From: Natronorubrum bangense
GTDB taxonomy: Archaea > Halobacteriota > Halobacteria > Halobacteriales > Natrialbaceae
Assembly (NCBI RefSeq): GCF_004799645.1
Contig: NZ_CP031305.1
Coordinates: forward strand, 1,736,001 to 1,800,000
Direction of reading: 5' to 3'
Length of the DNA: 64,000 nt
Part shown: positions 1-8,401 of the stretch, piece after piece
Layout of the letters: every line of letters starts with the position of its first letter
Numbering within the stretch: position 1 is the first letter of the stretch
The notes under the pieces: generated by a model
Told to the model about the DNA's origin: nothing
The model's database searches: none
What the model saw: only the letters and a program-made list of their open reading frames with translations
Position numbers and translations under genes: made by a program

Positions 1-846
1 CGTCAGCTGATCGACGATATCGGTGAACTGCTCGATCGTATCCTCGACGGTCTGGACCTGCATCTCGTGGTCGTCCTGTTTCAACTCGGCTGCATCGGAG
101 TCGTCCTCGAGGTACTCGGTAACTGCCTCCTGGGCCGGATCGACGTCGTCGATGCGTTCGGTGCCGACCACCAGCGATGGATACGCCCGTGTTTCTTCGC
201 CACGTGGCGTCTCGACTGTCGTCGTGTAGTAGGGGTCGACGGAAACGAACAGCTGTGGCGGCGTCTGTGCACCCATTTCGGCCTCGACGACACCGGTGAC
301 GGTGACATCCGCCGTCTCACCGTCTTCGAACGTCAGCGAGAGCTCGTCGCCAGCCGAGACGTTTTCGTCGAACAGCTGGCTGGTCTGTTCGTTGATCACG
401 GCTTCGCCCTCCCCTTCGAACGGCTCTCCCTCGACGAACGTCGAATGATCGAACCGATCAGCCGTCGTCGCCTGTGCGTCGATCACACCGGTTACCTGCT
501 CGTCGCCGGTGTCCGTCTGGGCGAGTTCAAGCGAGCCGTCCGGGGCGACGAACTCGACGTCGTCGAGCGCCTCGAGCGCCTCGACATCGCGTTCCGTATA
601 GATCGGCGTATCGACGAGCATGATGCCGACACCCGCCTCCGGCTCTGTCTGGGTCTGAACGGTCATCACTGGCTCCTGTTCGGCCTCGATATCGCCGACG
701 ACGCTCTCCGAGAACCCACCACCGAGCACCATGAACGTGATCACGGCAGCGATACCGATGATAACGCCAATCGTCGTCAGCGTCGACCGAAGCTTATGCG
801 AACGGATCGAACGCCAGCTGATTCGCAGACTCTCCCGGAGATTCAT
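1..846 (-). CDS. ABC transporter permease, MacB/FtsX type (3' end outside window)
   Basis: This is the membrane subunit of a MacB/LolCE-like ABC exporter. The protein starts MNLRESLRISWRSIRSHKLR, followed by a hydrophobic segment at about residues 20-46. A long extracytoplasmic stretch rich in Asp, Glu and Thr follows, typical of the MacB periplasmic-core domain and acidified as in haloarchaea. About 282 codons are visible and the C-terminal FtsX membrane helices lie beyond the window edge. Its ATG overlaps the TGA of the upstream ATPase gene (ATGA at 843-846), so the two are translationally coupled. The family moves lipids, peptides or drugs across or out of the membrane; the substrate cannot be read from sequence. 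Confidence 0.85.
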   Translation of the reverse strand, partial: MNLRESLRISWRSIRSHKLRSTLTTIGVIIGIAAVITFMVLGGGFSESVVGDIEAEQEPVMTVQTQTEPEAGVGIMLVDTPIYTERDVEALEALDDVEFVAPDGSLELAQTDTGDEQVTGVIDAQATTADRFDHSTFVEGEPFEGEGEAVINEQTSQLFDENVSAGDELSLTFEDGETADVTVTGVVEAEMGAQTPPQLFVSVDPYYTTTVETPRGEETRAYPSLVVGTERIDDVDPAQEAVTEYLEDDSDAAELKQDDHEMQVQTVEDTIEQFTDIVDQLT

Positions 847-1625
847 GGATCCGTTTGCACCTCTTCGTCGGACGGCTGCGCCGCAGCGAGTGCTTGGTGA
901 CCGACCGCCACGTCTCGACGCGAATCGAGATGTTCGATCTCCTCGAGTTGGCCGTCGACGAGGTGAACGATATGATCGGCGTACTCCGCGACCTGTCGTT
1001 CGTGGGTAACCAGCAGTATCGTCGTCCCCGCACGGTTGAGTTCGGCAAACAGGTCCATAACCTCGGCACCCGTTTCCGTATCGAGGTTCCCCGTCGGCTC
1101 ATCAGCTAACATGAGCGTCGGATCGTTTGCGAGCGCCCGAGCGATGGCGACCCGCTGGCGCTGGCCGCCCGAGAGCTCACTCGGCGTGTGCTCGAGTCTG
1201 TCACCGAGCCCGACGCGCTCGAGTAACTGTTCGGCCCGTTCGTGTCGACTCGCCTCGACAGCGTCGTGAAAGACCAGCGGCAAGGTGACGTTCTCGGCGG
1301 CAGTCAGCCGTGGCATGAGATTGAACGTCTGGAAGACGAACCCGATCTCGGTGCCCCGGAGCCGTGCTCGCTCGGCGTCGGAAAGTGCGCCGATCGGTTC
1401 GCCACTGACCGTAACCCGACCCTCGGTCGGCGTGTCCAGACAGCCGATCAGGTTCATCAGGGTGCTTTTTCCCGACCCGCTCGGTCCCATGACCGCGGTA
1501 AACGATCCCTCACCAAGTGACAGCGAAATGCCGTCGACTGCATGCACCGGCTCGGCAAGCTGGTACGTTCGGCGGACGTTCGCTGCGGTGACCGCTGCCG
1601 TAGTCGGTTCGCTGCTGGACGACAT
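843..1625 (-). CDS. ABC transporter ATP-binding protein, LolD/MacB family
   Basis: This 260-residue nucleotide-binding subunit powers the permease encoded just downstream. Walker A is GPSGSGKST near residue 48, the signature is LSGGQRQR, and Walker B is LMLADEPTGNLD. The ADEPTGNLD block is typical of the LolD/MacB/FtsE subfamily. The C-terminus has about 35 extra acidic and polar residues beyond the usual domain. The stop codon overlaps the permease start by four bases, so the pair forms an operon. The 148 bases upstream, to the amidohydrolase stop, hold no gene that I can support. Confidence 0.93.
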   Translation of the reverse strand: MSSSSEPTTAAVTAANVRRTYQLAEPVHAVDGISLSLGEGSFTAVMGPSGSGKSTLMNLIGCLDTPTEGRVTVSGEPIGALSDAERARLRGTEIGFVFQTFNLMPRLTAAENVTLPLVFHDAVEASRHERAEQLLERVGLGDRLEHTPSELSGGQRQRVAIARALANDPTLMLADEPTGNLDTETGAEVMDLFAELNRAGTTILLVTHERQVAEYADHIVHLVDGQLEEIEHLDSRRDVAVGHQALAAAQPSDEEVQTDP

Positions 1626-1773
1626 ACGTTAGCACCCGCTACACCAGTTGGCCAGTTAACAGTTACAGGTACTGGCTCGAGTGCGAACAGGTCACGGATC
1701 CAACCACAGGACGGGACGGTCGCACTGACAGCCGATGGGGACGAGCGGGTCGAGACGACTGCCTCGAGGCGCG

Positions 1774-3348
1774 TTAGGCCTCTCGTCCGTCGAAAACGAC
1801 CTCGCCATCGACGATCGTCATCGCCACGTCGATTTCGTCGATTCGCTCCGCTTGCGTCCACGGGGACTCCTCGAGCACCACGAGATCCGCCCGCTTGCCG
1901 ACTGCGAGCGTTCCGAGCCGATCTTCGTCGAAGCCAGCGAAGGCCGCGCCGTGGGTGTACGCCCGCAACGCTTCGGTAACCGACAGCCGCTGGGCATCAG
2001 TTGGGGCGGTAACTGCGTGTTGAACTCCCAACAGCGGCTCGAGCGGCATACAGTCCGAGCCAAATGCGAGGGGAACACCGGCCTCGAGCACTCGGCGGAA
2101 GCGATTCGTCCGGAGTCGGCGCTCCTCTCCAAGTCGCTGGTCGTAAAGCCCTCCCTCGCCGGCCCAGCGGTGGAAGTTCGGCTGCATCGACGCGACGATG
2201 CCGGCCTCGGCCATGCGGTCTATCTGCGCATCGGTCAGCAGTTCGGCGTGTTCGATCCGGTGACGGCGGCCGCCGGGGTCGCTGGTCTCCTCGAGCGCCG
2301 ACAGCGTCTCTTCGATGGCCTCGTCGCCGATGGCGTGGATACAGAGCTGATACCCCTCGCCGTCGGCGCGGGCGACGAGCGTGCCGAGTTCGTCGGGATC
2401 GACGACCCACTGGCCTCGTTCGTGGTCGGCCGATTCACACTCACCGTCGGGCTCCGCAACGACATCCGCGTACGGCTCCTGGAGTTTCGCCGTTCGGCTG
2501 CCGATGCTCCCGTCAGAAAAGGACTTGATCGCGCCCGTCTGCACGCGATCGCTGCCCGCGTTCGTCGTCAACCCGACGTCGACGAGCGACTCGAGGTGGT
2601 CGCTCCAGTAATCGATCCGAACGCGAAGCGGCAGTTCATCGTCGGCTGCCAGCTCGCGGTAGACACGGGGTGCACTCGAGCCACGAACCTTGTCGTGGAC
2701 GCCAGTGACGCCGTGTTCGACCGCATACTGTGTCGCTGCCGACAGCACCTCCCGAAGCTCGTCGCGGTCTGCCGTCAACTGCCGCCTGACAGCTTCGGCA
2801 GCATCCTCGACAGCGACGCCAGTCGGCTTGCCGTCTGCCGTGCGGAGGTCGTCGGCGGGGAGGTCGTCTGCGAACCGTTCGAGTGCGACCGAGTTCAGCG
2901 AGGCGGTATGCAGGTCGACGCGCATCGCAACGACGGGGCGGTCCTCGCTGACGGCATCGAGGTCTGTCCGCGTCAGCGGGCCGCTCTCCCACGCGCTGTC
3001 GTCGTAGCCGAAGCCGAGCACCCACTCGCGGCCCGGATCACGGTCGGCCTGTGCCGAGAGTTCCTCGAGACAGTCGGCGGCGCTGTCGGCGGTCGATAGG
3101 TCGGCGTGGACCAGATGCTGGCCCAGCTGTTCCATATGTGTGTGAGCGTCGATAAAGCCCGGCAGGACGACCCGGCCGTCGCAGTCGATCACGTCGGTTT
3201 CGACGCCCTCGAGAAACTCGAGTTCGTAGCTGTCACCGAGGCGGATGATCTCGCCGTCGCGGATTGCGACGGCCTCGAAGACGGTATCGGGATCGGTGAG
3301 CGTGTGAACCGCCGCGTTCACGAGCAGGCGGTCTGCAGCGTCAGTCAT
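1774..3348 (-). CDS. Amidohydrolase, YtcJ-like
   Basis: A 524-residue metal-dependent hydrolase of the amidohydrolase superfamily, closest by pattern to YtcJ/LAF3-type enzymes. The metal-binding HxH is in DAHTHMEQLG near residue 65, a second histidine is in CIHAIGDEA, and the late catalytic Asp is in GSDCMPLEP. The N-terminal strand domain (NAAVHTLT, VAIRDGEI) and the C-terminal VGKRADLVVLE block are typical of the composite beta-sandwich. I chose the ATG at 3348 because similarity to the family begins at MTDAADRLL; an in-frame extension further upstream has composition unlike the rest. The substrate is unknown; relatives hydrolyse formamides, N-acyl compounds or exoenzyme products. Confidence 0.88.
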   Translation of the reverse strand: MTDAADRLLVNAAVHTLTDPDTVFEAVAIRDGEIIRLGDSYELEFLEGVETDVIDCDGRVVLPGFIDAHTHMEQLGQHLVHADLSTADSAADCLEELSAQADRDPGREWVLGFGYDDSAWESGPLTRTDLDAVSEDRPVVAMRVDLHTASLNSVALERFADDLPADDLRTADGKPTGVAVEDAAEAVRRQLTADRDELREVLSAATQYAVEHGVTGVHDKVRGSSAPRVYRELAADDELPLRVRIDYWSDHLESLVDVGLTTNAGSDRVQTGAIKSFSDGSIGSRTAKLQEPYADVVAEPDGECESADHERGQWVVDPDELGTLVARADGEGYQLCIHAIGDEAIEETLSALEETSDPGGRRHRIEHAELLTDAQIDRMAEAGIVASMQPNFHRWAGEGGLYDQRLGEERRLRTNRFRRVLEAGVPLAFGSDCMPLEPLLGVQHAVTAPTDAQRLSVTEALRAYTHGAAFAGFDEDRLGTLAVGKRADLVVLEESPWTQAERIDEIDVAMTIVDGEVVFDGREA

Positions 3349-3459
3349 AGCTGAGAGGCGATGGGCAACCGACAAAACAGTTTGGTCCAGTCGTCGCCGG
3401 TGGCCTCTGAAACTGCATCTGAGCACAAGGTTGACCACACCGCCCGTGGATTCGTCCGT

Positions 3460-3846
3460 ATGATCGATCGCAACGGCCGCATCGTCTTCGGGGCGCTTCT
3501 GGTGCTCGTGCTCATCCTCACCGTGTCGGCCATTGCCGAATTCCAGTACGGTATCGAGCTTTTCGACTACCCACTCCTGTCGTTTCTGCTGTTTGCCGGC
3601 GTCGCCGTGGTCGCGCCACAGCTGTATCTCGCCATGACCGACGACCACGTCCCACCCCGGAGTCGGATTCAGTTCGCGGCGGTCACCACAGCAGTCTTTG
3701 CGATCGTGTTCGCTGGCATCGCAGATGGCGTTCGCTCGCTGCTGATCGCAGCCATCGGCACGTGTGCGCTCTTCGGACTCATCAGCTACGAGGTCCTCAT
3801 CGGCTACCGATCGACAGGCGATGAGTCCCCGACGAGGGCACCATGA
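3460..3846 (+). CDS. Small membrane protein of unknown function
   Basis: This 128-residue protein begins MIDRNGRIVFGALL and has about four hydrophobic segments (roughly residues 8-27, 35-52, 66-86 and 92-112), with the short C-terminal tail probably in the cytoplasm. I recognise no enzymatic motif. An in-frame ATG lies 99 bases upstream, but the residues it would add are polar and low in the acidic bias of the neighbourhood, so the internal ATG is preferred. It diverges from the amidohydrolase gene and precedes hmgA by 67 bases, so it may share a transcript with hmgA. Confidence 0.6.
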   Translation: MIDRNGRIVFGALLVLVLILTVSAIAEFQYGIELFDYPLLSFLLFAGVAVVAPQLYLAMTDDHVPPRSRIQFAAVTTAVFAIVFAGIADGVRSLLIAAIGTCALFGLISYEVLIGYRSTGDESPTRAP

Positions 3847-3913
3847 GTCGTGGGCGATGTCCGCGCGAGGGAAATCAGCAATCCTTAGGACCGGCCGCTG
3901 TCTTGGCCAACCC

Positions 3914-5140
3914 ATGACAGACCCCGAGAACCTCGTCGCACAGGTACGCGAGGGCGACCTTCGGCTTCACGAACTCGAGGATCACGCTGACGCCGACACG
4001 GCAGCGACGGCCCGTCGGCTGCTGATCGAACGCGAGACCGACACCGATCTCGAGACGATCGGCGACTACACGTTCCCAGCCGAGCAGGCGGAGCCGAACA
4101 TCGAGAACATGATCGGTGCAGCCCAGATCCCGATGGGCGTCGTCGGCCCGGTCGCCGTCGATGGCGGCGCAGCCAACGGCGAGCACTATCTCCCGCTGGC
4201 GACGACCGAAGGCGCGCTACTCGCGTCGGTCAACCGCGGGCTCAGCGTCATCGACGCTGCTAGCGGCGCTGACGCTCGAGTGACGAAAAACGGGATGACC
4301 CGCGCTCCGGTGTTTCGGGTCGCCGGCGTCGCAGAAGCCGCCGAAACGGTCGAGTGGGTCACCGACAATGTCGAGGCACTTCGCGAGGCTGCCGAATCGA
4401 CGACGAGCCACGGCGAACTGATCGATATCGAACCCTACGTCGTCGGCGACTCCGTCTATCTCCGATTTGCCTACGACACCAAAGACGCGATGGGAATGAA
4501 CATGGCCACCATCGCAACCGGCGAAGCCTGTGCGGTCGTCGAGTCGGAGACACCCGCCTCGCTCGTCGCGCTCTCGGGCAACCTCTGTTCGGACAAGAAA
4601 CCCGCCGCCATCAACGCCGTCGAAGGGCGCGGGCGCTCCGTCACGGCCGACGTCCTGATTCCCGGCGAACTCGTCGAGCAGCGACTGCACACGACCGCCG
4701 ACGCTATTGCCGAGGCGAACACGCGCAAGAACCTCACCGGCAGCGCCAAAGCCGGCAGTCTGGGCTTTAACGCCCACGCCGCCAACGTCGTCGCCGCCGC
4801 CTTCCTCGCGACCGGCCAGGACGAAGCGCAGGTCGTCGAAGCCGCAAACACGATCACGACCATGGACGCCCGCGAGCGCGAGGACGGCACCACCGATCTG
4901 TATGCCAGCGTCTCGCTTGCCTCCCTCGAGGTCGGCACCGTCGGCGGCGGGACGAAACTGCCGACCCAGGCCGAAGCGCTCGAGGTCCTCGGCCTCCGTG
5001 GCGGCGGCGAGCCAGCCGGGTCGAACGCCGACGCGCTGGCCGAGATCATCGCCGTCGGCGCGCTCGCCGGCGAACTCTCCTTGCTCGCGGCGCTTGCCTC
5101 CAGGCATCTGGCGAGCGCACACGAAGACCTCGGGCGCTAG
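3914..5140 (+). CDS. hmgA: 3-hydroxy-3-methylglutaryl-CoA reductase (NADPH)
   Basis: Converts HMG-CoA to mevalonate, the committed step of archaeal isoprenoid ether-lipid and carotenoid synthesis, and is the target of statin-type inhibitors in haloarchaea. The 408-residue length matches haloarchaeal HmgA. Visible motifs are ENMIGAAQIPMGVVGP, TTEGALLASVNRG (catalytic Glu), the SDKKPAAIN block (catalytic Lys), DAMGMNMATIATGEA (catalytic Asp) and a C-terminal ASRHLASAHEDLGR carrying the active-site His. I chose MTDPENLVAQ because it fits family N-termini. A CTTAGGA stretch about 22 bases upstream could be a weak promoter element for a near-leaderless message. The stop overlaps the convergent gene by four bases. 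Confidence 0.96.
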   Translation: MTDPENLVAQVREGDLRLHELEDHADADTAATARRLLIERETDTDLETIGDYTFPAEQAEPNIENMIGAAQIPMGVVGPVAVDGGAANGEHYLPLATTEGALLASVNRGLSVIDAASGADARVTKNGMTRAPVFRVAGVAEAAETVEWVTDNVEALREAAESTTSHGELIDIEPYVVGDSVYLRFAYDTKDAMGMNMATIATGEACAVVESETPASLVALSGNLCSDKKPAAINAVEGRGRSVTADVLIPGELVEQRLHTTADAIAEANTRKNLTGSAKAGSLGFNAHAANVVAAAFLATGQDEAQVVEAANTITTMDAREREDGTTDLYASVSLASLEVGTVGGGTKLPTQAEALEVLGLRGGGEPAGSNADALAEIIAVGALAGELSLLAALASRHLASAHEDLGR

Positions 5141-5493
5141 CCGGCAGCCTGTGTCTCTGTGTTGCGCGCTCGAATCGTGACGAGCGCGATGTAGGAGCCG
5201 CTGGCGACGAGCAGCACCAGCCCACCCAGTACCTGCGGGCCGTTGATAGCCAGCGTCACGAGCGCCAGTCCGACCGCCGCGACGCCGTGTGCAAGCGCGA
5301 GGTCACGACGCCCGTATGCGCCGTGAAGGAGTCCGACAGCGGCGAACGTCGCGGCGAACGCTCCCGTCGCCAACATTGCGGCATCGAGTCCGAGTATCGT
5401 CTCGTTGATGTACCGACTGTACCCAAAGAACGCAAGCGCGACGAGCGTTCCGACACCGATCGCCGTCCCCTGTACGTCCACCGTCTCATCCAT
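5137..5493 (-). CDS. Four-helix membrane protein of unknown function
   Basis: A 118-residue hydrophobic protein with four predicted membrane helices at roughly residues 10-28, 37-57, 66-84 and 87-107. The cytoplasmic end carries Arg residues (IRARNTETQ). It contains no cysteine or recognisable catalytic motif. It is convergent with hmgA, with stop codons overlapping in the four bases 5137-5140. Conservation as a haloarchaeal hypothetical membrane protein is likely but unverified. Confidence 0.65.
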   Translation of the reverse strand: MDETVDVQGTAIGVGTLVALAFFGYSRYINETILGLDAAMLATGAFAATFAAVGLLHGAYGRRDLALAHGVAAVGLALVTLAINGPQVLGGLVLLVASGSYIALVTIRARNTETQAAG

Positions 5494-5550
5494 TTTCTTC
5501 TCATTGCGGCCCGCGGTGGAAAGCCCTGACGTTTGCCCGATCTCATGTCC

Positions 5551-6075
5551 CTACAGCAGCCGATAGCGGCCACGACTCTCGCTGACCGCACCGCGTCTCG
5601 TGAGTTTCTCGAGCGCGTTTTCGACGTACCCCGCCGAGACGCCGCGCTCGCTGGCGTAGTCGATCACCTCGTCTTCTGTCGGTCGGTCGAGCTCCGCGAG
5701 CGCCGCTTTGACGATCTCCTTCTTGCTCCCGCTGCGTGTCGGTCCGCGCGGATCACGCTCGCCGGCCGCCGCGACCTCGTCAACGTCGAGGCCCGATTCC
5801 TCGAGGTACGCCTCGTCGTCGACGACACCGTCGGCCACCTCGTCCTCGAGGGCGTCGTAGGAGTCCAGTTTGGCAAACGCCTCTCCCTCGCCCTGTCGGT
5901 TCGCAAGCATCGACGCGCGCACGTCACGAGCGTGACTCGCGTCCTCGGTCTCGACGAACTTCTTGCGTTTCTCGTAGGCCCGCCGCGAGCCACAGCGGGG
6001 ACACTGGGTCGTCTCCGAGCGACCCTCGATGATCCAGAGGTTCGAACACTCGCTACAGCCGACGACAGCGTACAT
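5551..6075 (-). CDS. DUF5817-type zinc-ribbon / winged-helix protein
   Basis: This 174-residue protein has an N-terminal zinc ribbon (YAVVGCSECSNLW and QCPRCGSRRA, two CxxC knuckles about 20 residues apart). An acidic helical middle follows, and then a C-terminal winged-helix-like domain (KEIVKAALAEL, EDEVIDYASERG, ALEKLTRRGAV). The layout agrees with the haloarchaeal DUF5817 family. It suggests nucleic-acid binding, but neither the target nor the process is known. I chose the ATG at 6075 because the ribbon starts immediately after it; an upstream in-frame ATG would add ten residues without family character. Confidence 0.8.
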   Translation of the reverse strand: MYAVVGCSECSNLWIIEGRSETTQCPRCGSRRAYEKRKKFVETEDASHARDVRASMLANRQGEGEAFAKLDSYDALEDEVADGVVDDEAYLEESGLDVDEVAAAGERDPRGPTRSGSKKEIVKAALAELDRPTEDEVIDYASERGVSAGYVENALEKLTRRGAVSESRGRYRLL

Positions 6076-6189
6076 ACCTCGAGATGGCAGCGGCCGATAG
6101 TTCAACCTTCGCCACGCGTGGTGAAACTGAAACCGCCGAGCGTATCGTCGCCACCCGGTATTATGCGCCAGCGTGTACTCCTGTGTCGT

Positions 6190-6531
6190 ATGGAACGCGT
6201 GTCACTGTCCGACTGTGAACCGTCCGAAGCCGCCGACGGCGTCCACCTGGCGCTGCTGGCCGGTGCTGATGAAATGAATATCCAACACTTCGAGATCGAA
6301 CCCGGCGCGGTCGTCGACGAACACAGCCATCCCCACGAACAGACAGGGTTCATCTACGAGGGTGAACTCGTCTTCCGCTCGGACGGTGAGGAGGTCGTCT
6401 GCGGGTCGGGAGATTCGTACGCGATCCCGGGCGACCAACCCCACGCGGCCGAGAACCGCGGTGAGGAGACGGTCCGCGGCGTCGACATCTTCAGTCCACC
6501 GCGGGAACAACCGAGTTGGCAAGCCGAGTAA
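6190..6531 (+). CDS. Cupin-domain protein
   Basis: A 113-residue single-domain cupin. Motif 1 reads PGAVVDEHSHPHEQTGFIYEG (metal-ligand histidines in HSHPHEQ) and motif 2 reads GDSYAIPGDQPHAAEN (third histidine). The family covers metal-dependent isomerases, dioxygenases and small sensor proteins, so the reaction cannot be assigned. It diverges from the DUF5817 gene. The following 316 bases before the DoxX gene are non-coding. Another small cupin of similar size lies at 44923-45267, but the two share little beyond the cupin motifs. Confidence 0.85.
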   Translation: MERVSLSDCEPSEAADGVHLALLAGADEMNIQHFEIEPGAVVDEHSHPHEQTGFIYEGELVFRSDGEEVVCGSGDSYAIPGDQPHAAENRGEETVRGVDIFSPPREQPSWQAE

Positions 6532-6847
6532 CGCACTCGAGGGAAGCCGATTTTTCATGTCTCGATGACGCGACTCGTCAGGCGCTGAGCCGACGGTGTT
6601 CGCACGCCGTGTGCACCGAGACAGCATCAGAATATTTACAATGCAGATTTCAATACTACAACTGTGCTTGCACAACAATGGTTGTACCTGGAGCGGATGA
6701 ACGCGCAACCGACGTGACGGCGAAACACGCGGATGAAGTTCATCACACTGGCACTGCTCGCCAGCGCGACGCGACTACGAGTTAGCTGAGAGACAAGAAA
6801 TAATAGTGCTTGGACAGATTTAATAATATATCATAACCTCGGACATA
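6532..6847. other. Intergenic region with overlapping dyads and a TATA-like element
   Basis: I find no convincing gene here; the open frames lack the acidic, GC-biased codon pattern of the neighbours. Base composition turns AT-rich towards the right end. Two overlapping inverted repeats stand out: TGTGC-TT-GCACA at 6663-6674 and ACAAC-AATG-GTTGT at 6672-6685, which could be an operator or a small-RNA stem. TTTAATAATATAT at 6819-6831 is a good haloarchaeal TATA candidate for the DoxX gene. Confidence 0.5.
6819..6831 (+). promoter_or_regulatory. TATA-like promoter element for the DoxX gene
   Basis: TTTAATAATATAT sits about 23 bases upstream of the ATG at 6848. That places transcription initiation at or next to the start codon, so the message would be leaderless or nearly so, as is common in haloarchaea. 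Confidence 0.5.
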
Positions 6848-8236
6848 ATGATGTTAAATAGGCGCGGCACTGAAGATGTATCGGAATTCGAACAACAAGC
6901 GGGTCCGTGGATCGCACTCACTCGAGTGTTCGTCGGACTGTTGTTGTTGTACGAAGCAGTCGTCGGCGGCTGGTGGAAAGTCGGGACGATCTCGAGCGGC
7001 CCAAACCCCGAATGGCTGGGCGATGAGGCCGGTGCGGCGATCGTTTCGACCGCTGAACAGGCGATCGAGCAGGGAACGTACGGCTGGTACGCCACCCTGC
7101 TCGAGGCCGTCGTGATCCCGTATGCACCGCTGTGGAGTTCGCTTGCGACGCTCGCACAGGTCGCCGCTGGGATCGCACTCGTGCTCGGACTGTGGACTCG
7201 CCCGGCAGCGATCATCGGGCTGCTCTATTTCCTACCCGTGTTTCATTTCGGCACGATCCGTACCTCACCGCTGTTTGCGGTCCCGATCGCGTTTGCCTTC
7301 GTCGCCAACGCCGGTCGCTACTCCGGACTCGATGCGATCCTCACACGGCGAAGCGATGCCATCGGCCGAGCGACACGACTCGCCAACGCAACCGGCGTCT
7401 TCCCGAAACGGTGGTATCCAGGCGCAGCGGCTGCCCTAGGCGCGATCGCGGTCTACTACTATCTCTCGGTGCCGATGATGGAGGAAACGCGGATCGCCCT
7501 CGTCGGTCTCGAGTTGGCCGTTTTCGCCGGTCTCACGGCACTCGGGCTCGTGCTGGTCTTCCGTGGTCGGGAGACGATTCCTGTCGCAGCGGACATGATC
7601 CGCATCTTCGTTGGCTACCGGTTCCTTCACGAAATCTTCGTTCGAGTCGATCCCGGACTGAACGCGCTTCCCGGCTGGGCGAGTGCTGACGCCCAAGCAG
7701 CGGTGTTCGAAGCAATCGCAGCGACACACGTCACTCCGGTCAGTGTCGTCATCGAGACGCTGATGCTTCCGGCGATCGGTGTCTGGGTAGTGGTCTTCGC
7801 CATCGTCCAGACGGCGACGGGACTCGCGCTCCTCGTCGGCTGGCGCACTCGACTCGCGGGTGCCGTCGCGGTCGGCTATCTGCTCGGTCTCATCTCGCTT
7901 GGGTTCGTCCGACTCGCGCCGTTGTTGCTCATGGGAACGATCGTCGCGGCGACGATCGGTGGCCGGTACGTGAGCCTCGACGCGGTCGCCGGACGAGACG
8001 TGACACCACCGAACCTGCCAGCAGTCCTCGGTGCTCCCGCACTCGGCGTCGCCGTCGTGTTCGTCTCGATCGGTGCCGTCCTCGGCGTCGAACCCGGCGG
8101 CTACGGTGAGACGACCGGCGCGATTGCCCTCGTCATGCTCGGGATTGTCGCCGCCGCCGTCGCCGCTGGGACGGGTGTCGATCGGCTCTCCACCCTCGAG
8201 TCGACCGACCGACTCGCGACATCAGCCGACGACTAG
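6848..8236 (+). CDS. DoxX-family membrane protein with internal duplication
   Basis: A 462-residue integral membrane protein made of two DoxX-like four-helix units. Unit 1 (about residues 22-175) contains RVFVGLLLLYEAVVGGWWK and ALVLGLWTRPAAIIGLLY. Unit 2 (about 245-390) repeats the plan with IRIFVGYRFLHEIFVRV and ALLVGWRTRLAGAVAVGY. DoxX/DoxD relatives are quinone-linked thiosulfate oxidoreductase subunits or redox-stress proteins of uncertain chemistry. Two adjacent ATGs exist and the first is annotated. The C-terminus adds two further helices. Function is unproven. Confidence 0.8.
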   Translation: MMLNRRGTEDVSEFEQQAGPWIALTRVFVGLLLLYEAVVGGWWKVGTISSGPNPEWLGDEAGAAIVSTAEQAIEQGTYGWYATLLEAVVIPYAPLWSSLATLAQVAAGIALVLGLWTRPAAIIGLLYFLPVFHFGTIRTSPLFAVPIAFAFVANAGRYSGLDAILTRRSDAIGRATRLANATGVFPKRWYPGAAAALGAIAVYYYLSVPMMEETRIALVGLELAVFAGLTALGLVLVFRGRETIPVAADMIRIFVGYRFLHEIFVRVDPGLNALPGWASADAQAAVFEAIAATHVTPVSVVIETLMLPAIGVWVVVFAIVQTATGLALLVGWRTRLAGAVAVGYLLGLISLGFVRLAPLLLMGTIVAATIGGRYVSLDAVAGRDVTPPNLPAVLGAPALGVAVVFVSIGAVLGVEPGGYGETTGAIALVMLGIVAAAVAAGTGVDRLSTLESTDRLATSADD

Positions 8237-8401
8237 TCGCTTTTCCAGCGCCCACCCGTCTCGGGAGCCGACTCACGTCACTCCGTTCACTGCCGTCGTT
8301 GGGAGATGACAAGCGCGACGGCTTGAGCCGATGGCGCTGTCTCAGCGGAGAATAGTTGGTAATACCATGGCGTTATAACGCCCTATCGATAAGGGAGCAC
8401 G

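Noticed and set aside
67..900. Long rightward open frame opposite the ABC permease
   Set aside because: Its residues are Arg/Leu-rich and not acidic; the leftward frame encodes a clear MacB-type permease, so this is a codon-bias shadow.
6516..6785. 89-residue open frame after the cupin gene
   Set aside because: Cys/Ser/Thr-rich without acidic bias, crosses strong dyads, and has no recognisable domain.
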